64,000 bases of DNA from Benincasa hispida (taxonomy: Eukaryota; Streptophyta; Magnoliopsida; Cucurbitales; Cucurbitaceae), in NCBI RefSeq assembly GCF_009727055.1, contig NC_052354.1:47874263-47938262 (forward strand), in the 5' to 3' direction. Of the stretch, positions 22,638 through 35,538 are shown in pieces. How positions within the stretch are numbered: the stretch's first letter is position 1; every line of letters begins with the position of its first letter. A model generated the notes under the pieces. It was not told the origin of the DNA and searched no databases. It worked only from the letters and a program-made list of their open reading frames with translations. The translations under genes were made by a program, and so were the position numbers.

Positions 22638-23350
22638 AGATATGTGTTTGGGAGTAGAATTCAAAAATTGAATTATAATCTAACAACGGTAAACAAGCTA
22701 TAGTTACCCACTAAATATTAGTTGTCAATAAATTATTGTTAATATATTTATGAATGTGTTTTATGTTAAAAAAAAGTTTTATAATTATTGTTTTGTAATA
22801 TTATATTTATAGAAAAAATTAAAATTTTGGTCCCTATGATTCGGAGTAAGTTAAAATTTAAGTCTTATGGTTTACAATTATACCCCTATGGGTTGATAAA
22901 AACTTCCTAATAAATAGACCCTATGGTAGGGACTATTTAAGATGATTTAACAAACCGTATTGACTATCAAACTATAGGAACTAAGTTCTAAATTTTAAAA
23001 TCATATAGACTAACTTTTTAACTTTATCCAAACCATGACAATGAAAATTAAAATTTAACCTAATTTTATTTATAATACATTATATAATACATATTTTAAT
23101 TTTTTAAAAATTGAATTGGGTTTATAACATGACATACTATATTTCTAAATGTTTTTATTTTTATTTAATATAATTCAATATTTTAAATTTTAATATTCAA
23201 ATTTTGAATACAAAGAAAACATAAAGATATTATTATTAGAATTTACACTGTTTGGATCACATCATCTGAAAACACTTTTTAGAAACAGAATTTGGGTTGT
23301 TTGTCAAATATATATTCGCTGAATTGAATGAATCTGGATTGCAAACTAAA
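22638..23350. mobile_element. MITE copy 2, 'TTGTTTG' family, with nested insertion
   Basis: Inverted counterpart of 2525-3030: it shares 'tgtgtttgg.ag.agaatt', 'actaaatattagttg', 'tttataacatgacatactatatttctaaatg' and the end 'gttgtttgtcaaata'. Its middle is split by an unrelated insert at 22,815-23,063, absent from copy 1. Confidence 0.6.
22815..23063. mobile_element. Small element nested in MITE copy 2
   Basis: It begins 'aaaaattaaaattttggtccctatg' and ends 'catgacaatgaaaattaaaatttaacc', so its ends are roughly inverted. The sequence on both sides continues the MITE seen at 2525-3030, which marks this as a later insertion. Confidence 0.5.
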
Positions 23351-23399
23351 TAGGTCCTAATTAACTACACAACAACATTGTTAAAGAATTACAAATACA

Positions 23400-23475
23400 G
23401 TAGAATCTATGAGTGATAGAACATATCGGTGATAGACTCCTATTACTGATATGGTCTATCAATCATAGATCTTGA
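23400..23475. repeat. TATC..GATAG palindromic repeat, copy 1
   Basis: Contains 'gtgatagaacatatcggtgatagactcctattactgatatggtctatcaatcatagatc' in short pieces, followed by 'tatatttgcaaatac'. The same arrangement occurs at 61,335-61,435. I recall such degenerate GATAGA palindromes as common in cucurbit genomes. Confidence 0.6.
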
Positions 23476-23955
23476 GAGCTGAAATTAATTTTTTTTTAAT
23501 ATTTATATATATTTTTATATTATGTTATATTTGCAAATACTTTAAGTCCAATTTCTATATTTGTAATTATCTCTAAAAAAAAGAAAGGAAAAATAACCAT
23601 TTAATTAAGGGAATTTTACATTACATTTCACTATCAATAATATTGTTAGTGCTGTGGGACTCAAATAAGCCTCAAGGTGGTCAATGGCGATTTCATCATT
23701 TTCTCATTGAAATTAACCAAAAAGAGTAATAAAGATCTTTGAAAGAATTTGACTCCACGTCAATAAATAGGACAATCCATTTACTCTTTTTTTTATATGT
23801 GGATGCATTAAAAAAAATTAGTTGGATGCATTTAATTTATTAGAGATGAATCTGGTTTCTGTTTGAAATGACTTTTTAATGTTTAAAGGTATATTTTTTT
23901 TACTTTAAAAAACTTTTTAAGCTTTCAAAAAATCACTTTTTAAAAAACACATGTT

Positions 23956-24335
23956 CATTTATATAGGGTGTTCAAAAAATCCGATAATTCGACCAATCCA
24001 GACTACCCAAACCAAACCGCAAAGGTTGGGTTGGGTTAGATTTTATTTTGGATTGGGTTGGGTTAAAAAGGTTAAAAAATATTAAATTCGGATTGGGTCA
24101 AGGGTTACCCCATTTCACGGTCGGGTCGACCCGACCTGATCCAAATATATATATACATACAAACAGAACTGGTGACCCAACCCGGTTCAATCCAAAAATT
24201 TTGGGTTGGGTTGAGTTGGGTTGACCCTCCAAAAAAGAACTAATAGGGTTCATTATTAGCCAACCCGAATTTTTGGGTTGGTCCACAAAAATCTTCCAAT
24301 CCGGCTAATCCGGACTATGTACACCCTCATTTACA
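23956..24335. mobile_element. Non-autonomous hAT-type element, 364 bp
   Basis: The element spans 23,964-24,327, starting TAGGGTGTTCAAAAAA and ending GTACACCCT, so the ends are inverted. Flanks CATTTATA and CATTTACA form an 8-bp target duplication with one difference, as expected of hAT transposases. The inside is built of GGGTTGGGTTGG-type words and matches the right part of the element at 62,596-63,207. No transposase is encoded. Confidence 0.85.
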
Positions 24336-26650
24336 CCATTTTTAAAATTTTAGGGACCATTTGGACCTCCTATTAGACTCCAACTACTAAAACCGTCCAT
24401 TACTACAGTAAATACATTTTTGTAATCCCTAATTAATTAGGGTCAGCACTATTTCAAAATCCATTTTGCTATAGTATTTACTATTTACTATTGTTTTTTC
24501 TGTTTTACATTCATCATTTTTTTATTCTTTGCTACAGTATTTACTATTTTCTCTTCAAATTAAAATAGTTTACATTTGAAACATATATTATTATAATCCA
24601 AAATAAAATAATCTACATTTAATCACAAACTATTATAACCTCAACTATAATAATGACGGACTATAATAACCAATTAAGTACCCCAAACATCCCTTTAGAC
24701 TCCATTGACAAGTCTTTTGATATCTGTGTTTTGGAAAATTTTAGTATATAAACTCTAATTCAACACGTTTCATTATTTTATTAGCTACTTTTAAAAATAT
24801 TTTCAAAATCTAAGTTAGATTTTAAAGACCAAGAAAAATTAAAATTAAAACTAAAAAAAAAAAAAAAAAAAAAGTTCTAACATCCTTTAAAAAAAATTAA
24901 TTAAGTAGGTATGTGTTTTCAAGAAGGTAAAAAACAAAATAATTTTCAAACAGTCTCAATTATTCACATTTAAAAAGTTGCACAGGTCAATACACCAAGA
25001 ATTTAGGTCATATATTTTTCTTTTTATCTTTTTTAAAAATTATTCATTGAGTTTTTCCAACAAAACCAAGAGATGCACATAAATTAGGGTTTCACTTTTG
25101 TCTTTGCAAGGGAATTTCCCCTCCAAACATTGTGGGTGTACCAAAAGTTGACCCATCAAAAATCAAAATGAATCCATTTCTAATCATTCACTAAATTTTG
25201 GCTTGAATAAGACAATATAATTACCCCTATTCTCATAATGTCAACTTAAGATAAGGTTTTACATGTTGTGGAAGTGGAGATAATGGGTTTTTTTGTTCTT
25301 CCTTTTTTGACTTTTTTTCTCCTCCAATTTTAACACTCTTTTTAGTATTTGACCCTTTTTAATTAAGAAAAAGGTACAAACACCAATTTGATTTGAACAA
25401 TGGATTGACAATATTATATTATTTTTTTTTTCAAAAAGACTTTATTCAATTCATTAGGGTTAGTCTTAATGGGCATGTAAATAAACCACCAATGCAATGA
25501 TTGTGGTCAACATGGTTTTGAGGAACCATATATTATCAAATAGTGAATGTGTGGGCTTATATGTGCAATCTTTTAAGTTCTAATGGAAAATCTATTTTCC
25601 ATTATGTGTGCGTAAATATTTAGGATGGTGTTGTTACCTCCAAAAACTTTTTTATTTGATAATAATATCATTGTATAAGAAATGAATAGTTGACTTTTGA
25701 AATAGTAATGAGTGATCTTAATGATTGATAGATTATATTATGCTATGTATTTCTCATTTTATTATGCTTTTAGGAAAATAAAGTTGGGTTTGACATTACA
25801 AGATGAGAGATTAGACAATCAATTTTTAAGATAGTAATTGATGTCTTATCTACTAAATTGTATTTGGATGGATTGTTTTTCTAATTTTTTTCACCAAAAG
25901 TGAAAATTTTAGTACTACTTCCACTATAAATTTCTCAAATATAGTGTTACTAATTTTAAAAGCATGATTAACTTTTTTTAGTACAACAAAAGAAAAAAAA
26001 AAACAAACATTAAGATAGTGAGAATCAAAGTGAAGTGCAGATGTCACCCCATGGAGGTCGGTAATCCTCAAGCCACACAACCAAATGCCGAAAACTACAA
26101 ATATAGGATGCCAAAATATGAGCAACAAAATCAATCTTGCAGTGAGCCAATAGAAAATCAAGAATGGAACCATTCATATGGATATGTTCGAAGAATAGCA
26201 TCAATCTAAGAAGCACAAACACATATATAGATACAGGATATGGATACGGATACGATACAAAGATACGACAATACACCGATTTCTAAAAAGACTAAGAAAT
26301 GGATATATTGAAAATAGATTATTATATATGTATGTGTGTATATGACAATGCCCAATTAATTGTTATAATTAAGTTAGATTAAAATAGATTCAAGAAGGGA
26401 GTGAAAACTGAAAAAAAAAAATCCAATAATGTTCAGTGGCGGTTGAGCGACTAGAGCAGAAGGAAAGAAGTAGAGGATGAAGATTGAAGAATGAAGTTAA
26501 GGATGAAGGGGGTATGAATCATGATTTAGATAGTGAGAGAGAAGAGAAGAATGAAGGTTTAATTACGTTTTGGATTTTTTCTTTTAACTTTTTATATTTT
26601 TATCATTTTTAGTTTATTTTGTTTTGGATTGCTCGATTTAAGTGAACTTT
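24336..26650. other. Intergenic DNA
   Basis: No gene recognised. Poly-A runs (24,856-24,872) and AT-rich stretches dominate. Near 26,220-26,280 degenerate 'gatacg' words produce frames rich in Tyr-Pro that are not genes; related 'gtatcagtgtctgatac' words at 26,970 suggest an undefined repeat around 25,990-27,030. Confidence 0.4.
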
Positions 26651-26877
26651 TATGTTTGGGAGTAATTTTAAAATGGTTAAAATCACTTTTGTCATTTTCA
26701 AAATTATCATGAAACATGTTTAATCCTTCAAAACTAATTTTGATGGTATAAAAATTGCATTTAAAAATGTAAAATTGAGAACTAAATTAACTTTGAGTAA
26801 CTAAAAGTATATTTTTTAGTGATTTTAAAAATGAAAAAAGTGATTGAGATGATTTTAAAATCATCTCGAAACACGCA
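26651..26877. mobile_element. MITE, 'CATGTTTGGG' family copy 2
   Basis: Starts tgtttgggagtaattttaaaatgg and ends attttaaaatcatctcgaaacacgc, with the same inverted ends and interior order as 12,364-12,616 ('cttttgtcatttt', 'tcaaaactaattttga', 'aaaattgcattt'). Confidence 0.65.
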
Positions 26878-27749
26878 TTTAAATAAAATGGGTTGTGGAT
26901 TGAGATTTTTAAGTAGTTGGGCTCAAATTTGAAAAAAAGAATAACCAAGTGTATTCATCTGTCTATATGAACGTATCAGTGTCTGATACTGATTATCTAC
27001 ACAATTAAAAGTATCTATATTTTCTAGGCATAAACAAAATTTGGAACCTGGCCTATGTGGTTAGCTTAATTTCTTAATTAAAAAAGAGAAAAAGATGCAT
27101 TATATCATTTAACTTTCAAACATACACTTAATGGATATCACTTAAATAAACGTGTGTGTGGTATTCTTTAAGGAATTGTTGCTTGGCTATTTTAGTGAGT
27201 TAATTATTTGCGTCAAAATAATTTAATCATCATTATTTGTTATACTTTGTGAGTAAGAGTACCTGTGGGGGACAATTAATTGCTTAATTATCATGTTTTT
27301 ATTGGAAAGTAAATTTGAAACATTATGATTATATCCATTAAGGTCGAATAATTATCCAAAATGTATGTGTAAGAGACCACTTCTCAAAAGAGAGAAGTCC
27401 ATCCTCTTACGAACTTTTATTTATTTATTCCTTTTTCAAAAATGATAATTGTTGTCAATGTACTCTGAAATTTTTATTTACAAAGAGAGGGTACTCTATA
27501 TTTTTCTAATTCTTTTTCCTTACAAAATTAAACTCTAAATCCTAAACTTTAAAAAACAAAAAAGAGTTTTTTAAAACTAAAAAAAAAAAAATAGTTTTTA
27601 AAAACTTGTTTTTGTTTTTGGAATTTGACTAAGAATTCAACCATGGTATGTGTAAAAAATGGGGAGAAAATAAGTTTAAATTTCAATCATCAAACACAAA
27701 AAACAAAACGGTTACCAAACGTGGCCTAAACGATCTAACTATTAGGTCT

Positions 27750-27935
27750 GTTTGAGTTGACAAAAGAAAAAATTGCTTTTCAAAAAATTCAATTTTATTT
27801 AAATTATTTTGATAAAAATGGTTTAAAATACACATTGAAAATGTGTTATTAACGGTGGTCTTTAAATACTTCAATTTTTTTAAAATGACTTATTTAAAAA
27901 TTAAATATTTTAAAAAATTAAACTAAACACATTGG
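27750..27935. mobile_element. MITE, 'tttcaaaaaattcaatttt' family copy 1
   Basis: Shares with 56,125-56,315 the order 'gttga..a.agaaaaaa.t..tttttcaaaaaa', 'aatcaaaataatttaaaatacac.ttgaaa', 'aaatacttcaatttttttaaaatgacttattt'. Two dispersed copies suggest a small DNA element; its ends are not resolved. Confidence 0.55.
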
Positions 27936-28796
27936 TTTAATAAAATGATGATATTAATTAACTCAATTCTTCTGTATTATCACATGACTCTTCCTGAATA
28001 AGTAAAAGAAAAATAGAAAAAATGATAAGATTGAAAAATGATCTCATATTAAAATATTTAAGTTGCTACAACTATTAACATTCTTCTCCAATATTTTGTT
28101 AAATTTACTAAAAAATGGTGCCTTGTTTTCATGTGTTTAATTTAAAAATTATGTTATTCTGAATTTTTTTTAAAAAAAATATTTGGATACCCCTCAAAAT
28201 GAATTCTTTTAAAAAATAAGCTTATAAAGAAGTAAGTTTAGGATAAAAACTTGCGATCAACTTTTTAACCACCACCTCCACTAATTCTGGTGACCAATAT
28301 TTTAAACTATTAATTTATAATATTTTATAGTCATCCTTCAGAATAGTTTGACATTAATAAAAATATTTCTAGTATACAAAAAATCAAATACATTTATATA
28401 TAAAAACACTTTAAGAAAAATTTATCAAATGCATAATGTTTTTATTTTAAACCATTTATTAAAGTAAAATTTTAAAAAAATATTATTTTCCTAAGTCAAC
28501 CCAAACATAAGGAAAGTGTTACATTTTAAAGTTTACGATATAGTTGATAAATTTTAATTTTAACCTACCAAAAATTTATCTTCTTTTTTTTTTTTTTTTT
28601 AATTTTAAACAAACCTACCAAAATTTAGATGGGTATATATTTGACTTTTTTCCTTGTTTGTATGATCTAAATTAATTAAGACCACCGCATCATAAAGAGT
28701 AAAATTATAATAAAAAAATAAAAGTTTATTAACCAATGACAATAACATTAAATCTTGAGCTATTGTCAAACCTAATAGTATAATGAATGATGAAAA

Positions 28797-29105
28797 TATT
28801 TGTTGATATGTCGATATATTCATCAATATATCTATAAATTGAAAGATTTGACATTAATATTAAATATCTATAGATATCTTTAACATCTTTTATAAATATT
28901 CGTAAAATATAAAAAAATGTCTATCTATTTAGTCTAAATATAAATAGGAATACTAATAAAAATATTCATTACTTAGTTTGTAAGTAAAAGTAATTTAATT
29001 ATTAATCTAATAAATTTTATAAATTTCGTGATTTAGAAAAATATCTATCGATATAGATATATCGATAAAAGTGAAATCTTGATATCGATATGAATATCAA
29101 TATTT
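28797..29105. repeat. Inverted 'atatcgatat' repeat
   Basis: Left words 'gatatgtcgatatattcatcaatatatct' are mirrored on the right by 'atagatatatcgataaaagtgaaatcttgatatcgatatgaatatcaatat'. This is a probable MITE of about 300 bp without coding content. Confidence 0.45.
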
Positions 29106-29639
29106 AATCATAGAGTGTAATGTTATTTTATGCTTATATACATCATCTTTTTCAGTGGAGGAAGGCACATACCGCATAAAGTTTGACCTCTTACCTCATG
29201 AATCAGAAAGAAAGAAAGAAATAAAATAAAATATCCCTCTTAAAAATTAATCAAATAAAATCTGAAAGAAAATTACGAATTATGAAATAGAATTCAATAA
29301 GACAGTGTGGTAAAAGAAATATTAATTAGAATTCAATTAAAGAAAGAAAGGAGGAAACAATATAGCAAGATTTGTCTTAAAAAAACAGTTTGGTATGATC
29401 ATGATAATGGTTTCGTTTTTTTGTTTTTTTGTTTTTTGTTAATTCATGTTTGTTTCATTTAAATTTTTTGGAGGATAATTTTTATCAATTAAAAAAAGAC
29501 TTGAATTTCTAACCAAATTCTTATATATATATATAGTCTTCAAATTCTAACTTATTTTTATAAACATATGAGTGAAAAATGGATAACAAAACATAGAAAA
29601 CAATTGGGATCGGTGTTGTTATGGGCCATTTGGACCAAA

Positions 29640-30170
29640 AGTCATAAGCTTGGAAAAGCAAAACAATTAGAATAACAATAGTCATGTCTGGGTCAAATGA
29701 GTGCAAAAAAGGGGCAAAGGGAGGGAGGAACCAGTTGAAGGGATGAAATTGTGCCTCAATCTTCAAGGCCGCTCTAGGTTAAGCGGCCCAATATGCCTAC
29801 CTCAACCTCTAAGGCTAAGGTCGAGGCTACACTCTTCTCTTCATGCAAGTCCACTTCTTATGGGCCACAATCTTAGTCCCATGGTCGGTCCAATTGGTAT
29901 CCTTGGATCCCTTTTGGATTAGGAACCCTATGGGTTCACCCCTTTGTAGATAAGAGGTCATAAACATCACTCAAGCTAAGTCTCACTTCCTACTAGTAGC
30001 TTGTTCTGACCAACATCAAAGGTTCTGTGGTAGGCACCACACTAATATTTTCTTCTTCTTTGTCTTGCAGGTCGCCTTGCTTCCCCAAAATTATAAATTT
30101 ATCATCGAGGGCACATGAAAGATGAAGCACATTTTCCCCAGTCTAGATTATGTAATCAAGAGGTGTTCAA
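29640..30170. other. Retroelement-like GC-richer remnant
   Basis: This segment is much less AT-rich than its surroundings and carries words such as 'gcggcccaatatgcc', 'aaggtcgaggct' and 'aggcaccacactaatattttc..cttgcagg', which resemble LTR and leader sequence of Tat-type gypsy elements. No domain is encoded. The frame at 29,701-29,922 is not recognised. Confidence 0.35.
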
Positions 30171-30690
30171 AATCCAAGAATAGTTTATTTTTTGTTTTTG
30201 AAAATTAAGTTTTATAAAGATTATCTTCACCTATAAGTTTCTTAGTTTTTTTTTATCATTTTTGTCAAATATTTTAAAGAAACCAAGCCATTAAAAAAAA
30301 AAAAAACAAATTTGATCATGTTGATAATAATTTGGCTTTTAGCTTTTGATTTTTGAAAATTATGGATAGGTTGTCACAATTTCCTTACAATAGTTCTCAA
30401 CTTTTTTAAGGAATCATTTGAATTCTTAATCCAAATTTTAAAAACAAAAATAAGATTAAAAAAAATTATAGTTTGTTGGATAACTTTTTGGTCTTTTGTT
30501 TTTCATTTTGGAAAATCATTTTTGTTCTTTTATCATTTCTTTACCATGATTTTTATATTTCGTATAAATACTTGAACTCTTAGCAAAATTTAAATGATAA
30601 AAATAAAATTTTAAAAGCCACCATGCCTTTTTATTCTAAAAAATAGTTTTATATTCTATTGATGCCAAATTTTGACCAAACTAGCGTACC

Positions 30691-30784
30691 TGATCTCCAC
30701 GGGGCAACAACGGTAATTTATATTTTAGGAGGAAGAGTGATCTCCATGGGACAACAACGGTAATTTATATTTTAGGAGGAAGAG
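30691..30784. repeat. Tandem repeat, 2 x 47 bp
   Basis: Units 30,691-30,737 and 30,738-30,784 differ at only about two positions (both contain 'acaacggtaatttatattttaggaggaagag'). This is a recent short duplication within retroelement-like sequence. Confidence 0.88.
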
Positions 30785-30899
30785 AGCTCGCCTGCAATCA
30801 AGGAGAAACCTGGATATGGGTGTAGTATAAGCCACAACCACTCCGATGCTTAAGTTAGAAGGTTGGAAGGAGAAAAGAGTATTTGATACAAGTTGGAGA

Positions 30900-31190
30900 A
30901 CTTACTCGTCCATTTACATTCTTCTTTCGCTTATTATATCTTTTGACCCTTCTTCTATTCCTTATCTGTCTAAGGTTTTCGACTGGGCTGACTATTCATG
31001 AATTCCCTTTGGGTCGAGGCCGACTAGCCCTACATTCTTACTTAGTTCTTTTAGGGTTTCATCTCTTTTTGCCTAGGCTTATGTTGGGCTTATCGTTCCT
31101 AAACCATTATTGATGGCCTCGGCCTCAGATTGACCGAGGTCGACCAGGCCCACCTCTCTTTTGGACTTTCTTTTTTCTTCTTCATAAAGG
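30900..31190. other. Tat-like gypsy non-coding remnant
   Basis: Contains 'tttgggtcgaggccgac', 'gatggcctcggcctcag' and 'ccgaggtcgaccaggccc', echoing 35,575-35,600 ('cttgggtcgaggccgac') next to the Tat integrase fragment. The two may be parts of one element's LTR or spacer, separated by later insertions. The frame at 30,883-31,113 is not recognised. Confidence 0.4.
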
Positions 31191-31619
31191 AATTGAATTC
31201 CTGCGGAAGCATGTGAATGCCTTGCATTTAGACATTCATTTTTATGGAAACAAAAAATAGTAAAATAAAATATGCATTTGTAGGATTAACATTCAAACGA
31301 AACTATAAGCATGCTATAAAGGAGGAAGAAGAGAAGAAATCAAAACTCATCTTTGTTGATTCTTCTAGTTTTGCTCTTCCACTGTTATCAACGATTCCAA
31401 AAAACTTAGAAGTGTGGTTTCTAAAAGATTACCTTGCTATTCTAATCAAAACTATAAGCATGTTAACAAAGTTACCTTGCTATTCTAAAAGATTCCAAAA
31501 AACTTGGAAGTGTGGTTTCTAAGAACTTTTAAGGAGGAAAGGGGTGGAGAATTTTTAGAGAGAAGTTAGAAGGAAGGCAGAGGCTTGGAGGCTGAGTTTT
31601 TTGTGTAATAAAAACCTCT

Positions 31620-32993
31620 TAGTGCTAATTAATTAAATAACCATTATTTAATTAATTGACACATTAATTAAATAACCATATATTAAATCATATTTAATAT
31701 ACATTTAATTAATTATCATAAATACCATATATTTATACTAACCTCCAATCTCCATTATTTCTTAGTCAATTAATTAACCATTAATTAACCAATTAAATGA
31801 CTATATTAAATCATTCTTGATATGGAGTTAATTAACATTTAAATATCACATATTTATATGTGTACATTTCTTTATGAATCCAATTCATATAAATCTAATA
31901 TTTAAATCTTGTTCAAATATATCTCTCTTACATAATTTAGATTATAAATCATATTTATGATTAACCATTATATATTAATCTCCTAATATAAAATTCTCTC
32001 ATTTGATTTGAACAATTTAAATAAGGGGACCTAAGGAACCTACAGATTATAAACTCTAATGATATGAGATTAATTGACTAAACTTCTTTAATCCAATCAA
32101 TTAATATTCATTAACAACTGATCATTCCACTAAAGACCGATAGCTACACTTTTCGCACTGTAGATATATTTCTATGTCCATGGATATAACCAATCAACAG
32201 AATTATGAGCATTATGACCCTTCACAAATGCTCATAACTACAATTGGGTCAAAACACTGTTTTACCCCTGCAATTACATATAACTTCTTAAGTACCACTG
32301 ATTCTTCTAATGAACAAATAATTTATAGTCCAACTATAAACTAACACCTTTCGAACCAGTAAGAGGTTAAGGCCTCATTGTTCAAGACCCAAAACTAGTA
32401 ATTAAAGAAGCAATTTATCTACTTTCCAATGAATGGGAAGGAGTGAATTCCATCTTTGTAGCTATGTTCCTAGCTCCCTAATCAAACAAATCTCCAAAAT
32501 GGTAGGTTTATTGAGTCAACTAACATGACCACTCTCACACATATAGATCAAAGAACTGCCGTCATAAACAAGAGTTCACACACTCAGGATTAAGGTCAAG
32601 TCTCCTATGGTCATCCTAGTGAAATATTAGTTTCTTCAAGTAATGGTGTTATAAAGAGAAACTATGTATAAACAATATGATTCATATTGTTTGTAACACT
32701 TACATCTCATATAACAATTACAAAATGGGTTGTATCCGCAGTGTTACCAGGATAAGACACCCAACCTTCATCCATTTACTACAGACTAAGTTATTACTTG
32801 AACATGAACCACCTGTATCTCAATCCACATACTATTCAAGTGACATCATATAACCTCAGATCTTAGTTTATTGGATTGAATTAATGTGGTCTAAATGTCA
32901 AATAAAACACCTCTAAATTTTTTAGATAAATAATTTGTGTTAAAAAAACTACAAACCACGAGATACACTAGATTTAGGACATCAATTCCAATA
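31620..32993 (-). repeat. Long LTR-like repeat, copy A
   Basis: Read on the minus strand it begins TATTGGAATTGATGTCCTAAATCTAG, close to the TGTTGGG.TTG.TGTCCTAA start of copies B and C. Further in it shares the phrases for 'ctaaagaccgatagctacact.ttcgcactgtagatatat', 'caccaggataag' and 'aatgaagtttctt..taatggtgttat'. The expected CA terminus is mutated to TA. The left limit is approximate. Its upstream side (31,244-31,530) holds a short internal duplication. Confidence 0.65.
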
Positions 32994-33484
32994 TTTCGTT
33001 TGTTGTTCGTTGACCATTTTATCCTTGATTCCAAAATTCCATTCGCCTCCACTCCCAAGTTAGGGTTCATGGTTTCCCAGGCTTTTCGCAGATTTTAATT
33101 CTCAGATCCTATCTTGGGAGTACAATCTCCCCTTCAACCTCTATGCCACCTTGTCGCAAAACATAATTCATATTTTCTAAAAGCTGTTGGACCTATTAAG
33201 CCAAACCCTTTTGAGGTCCAATCGATTTTCCAACACGCTTCTCTATCTCATGTTAGAATTATGTGCCAAATCATGCCAAGCCCACCTCTAGGATAGGCCC
33301 CAACAACAGGTTATTACTCAACTGATTCTGAATGGTCCTTGGATAAGAAGTTAGCCCGGAATACTACCTAGTTAAATTCTGGCTTCCTGATATTCCTTTT
33401 TTCTCTTTCTTTCTTTTTTTTTTTCCGTAGCTTGATAACTATCATCTTTTTCTTGTTTCTTTTTCCGACTTGTTGCCACTTCTT

Positions 33485-33626
33485 GTCTCAATTCGTTAGT
33501 ATCTCTTCCTTCACTCGGTTTCCATTGTTTGATCTAGCCATCTTAAAGCCCCTTTGTCTTAATTCGTTTTGTAGCTCTTTCTTCACTCGATTTTCATTAT
33601 TTGATCCAGCCATCTTTAAGCCCCTG
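33485..33626. repeat. Tandem repeat, 2 x 71 bp
   Basis: Units 33,485-33,555 and 33,556-33,626 share 'ttaattcgtt', 'tcttcactcg', 'cattgtttgat', 'agccatct.aagcccct'. The second unit ends just before a solo LTR insertion at 33,635. Confidence 0.8.
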
Positions 33627-33629
33627 TGT

Positions 33630-35538
33630 GAAGCTGATGCGTGGGAAAAAGGAGTAAATAAATATGCATTCATTGTTTGTTCTCCATGCGTCGCTGGTAA
33701 TACGTTGGACTAAGGGATATGCAATATGCGTCTGATGACCATGCGTTCCTACCACAAGTTTTCTTACTCTCTCGCCAAGTATAACGAGATTGCAAGTTTC
33801 TCGGGTGATCCAAGGTCGAACTCAGGGACTTGTAGCTAAATATTATGAAGTAATGTGTTGCGACGAAGAATAAAAGAATATTGAAGTTAAGGGCTATGCA
33901 CTACTCCTACTCCTAACTAACAGACGAAGCAATGGAAATATGACCATGAGAGTTAGAGACATGACAACTGTTAACGCGTAATAAGATGCATGGAAAAATA
34001 GATAAAATGGCGAGGATGAGTTCACTACATCAATAAGCTTTATCGCAAGGGTAACCACACCCAGCGAAAGTTATGTGATTATGTTATACACACTTGACGA
34101 AGACGTATGTGATGCACATGTGATAGTGTCGATAGAACTTATGTCTAAGTCTCTATTCTTGCTCACGTGCTTCCACACATAAACAAGGTGACCGCATACC
34201 ATCGTATCGTATCTATAGGGTGCATACGCTATGTAATAGAAAACAGAGCTAATTCCTAAGCGTCCATTCTTACTCATGCGTTCCAATCTGACTCTCTCAA
34301 GCCTAGATTTAGTTTTTAGACTACTCTCCCAAGTATGCCCAAATGATGAATGATGCGCTCATAAGACAAGGTAATCACATAAAGTATGGTTGACATAAGA
34401 TTATTCCTATCTCTAGGAACACTACTTACTTTGCTTAATGCGTTCCACTACTTACCCTCTCTGGCAGTTAGTCGCCGCTGATCAGCTCATAGACAAGCAT
34501 TGCGTCAGTCTCACACTAAGCAAATAGGATTTTCTCACAATACCCGCGTAACGCACACCTCTCGGTGGTTTGCTACATGCTTCATATGTCTATGCCGCAT
34601 GATTAAGTATGCGATACTATAGCAATCTTACTCAGTCATTGCAATGAAAGTAAAGGATGATAAGAAAAAGTAAATGAAAATGAAGTCGAAGGAAATAGAG
34701 AAATGCATTGATCACAATATATATTAATCTCTTAAGCCACAATGTAATACAACAAGAGATAGAAGAGATATGGAGGGCTAAATGGGCAATGTCTTGCTTC
34801 CATCAGATGTGTGTCAAGGCTACCAATGGTGCCATGGATGGACAGTGGAGTAGTCTCTCTCGAGATCTATCTCCGACAAAGCTCCGGTCGTCACTCGGAA
34901 TGGTAAGAGGAATGAAGAACTCTCAAGAATATCTCCTAAGGCTTTCGTCTGGATCACATGGATCTACCCGAAGGCAGAAGCTCGGATCCTTTGAAGTTGT
35001 GCTCTAAGGCTTCTATTTATAGAGCTCGATCGCCAACATCATTAATGGTCCTTCTCTGAAATTTTGCAGCTAACGACGTGATGACCTATCTCTGCTGCTA
35101 ACGGCGTGGTAGGTGAAATATCAAAATCACCTTTTGATACTCCCGAGGTATGTGTTCATGCTTGGTTTCCGGAGTATCATCACATTCCACCACCCTTGCA
35201 GTCATCCCTCTATTATAGTTATACTCTGCAGCCGTAACCTCTATGCGATGGACGCATGCGGTTAATGACCGCAACATCCATACGTCGAATGTATGTGATC
35301 GCCTTTTGCGATGATGAGATTCACCGCATGTGATCGATTCCTGTGTTAGCTACAAAAATAAACATTTGGACACAAAATAACGCATAATAGCGAGTTAGTC
35401 GAGATTTTCAATGCCGATCGACGCAAGCTCGTTTTCTCATGAATTCTTAGTATAATCGCCGCATATTCTACTTAACAACCCTCATAATTTTAAATAAAAG
35501 GCCTATAATAACGTACATTTCTGCCTGTCATCAGAAGC
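33630..35538. mobile_element. Solo LTR, 1.9 kb, with GAAGC target duplication
   Basis: The sequence 33,635-35,533 begins TGATGCGTGG and ends GCCTGTCATCA (TG...CA). It is flanked by identical GAAGC pentamers at 33,630-33,634 and 35,534-35,538. There is no internal domain and no second LTR, so it is best read as a solo LTR left by recombination. It belongs to the same family as 47,572-49,239: both end 'cgt.catttctgcctgt.atca' and contain 'aactcagggacttg'. Small frames inside are chance. Confidence 0.88.

Noticed and set aside
24000..24300. GGGTTGGG words as interstitial telomere repeat
   Set aside because: The plant telomere repeat is TTTAGGG; these words belong to a hAT element with TSD.
26018..26276. 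Frames on both strands with YPYPYP
   Set aside because: Product of repeated 'gatacg' words; not a gene.
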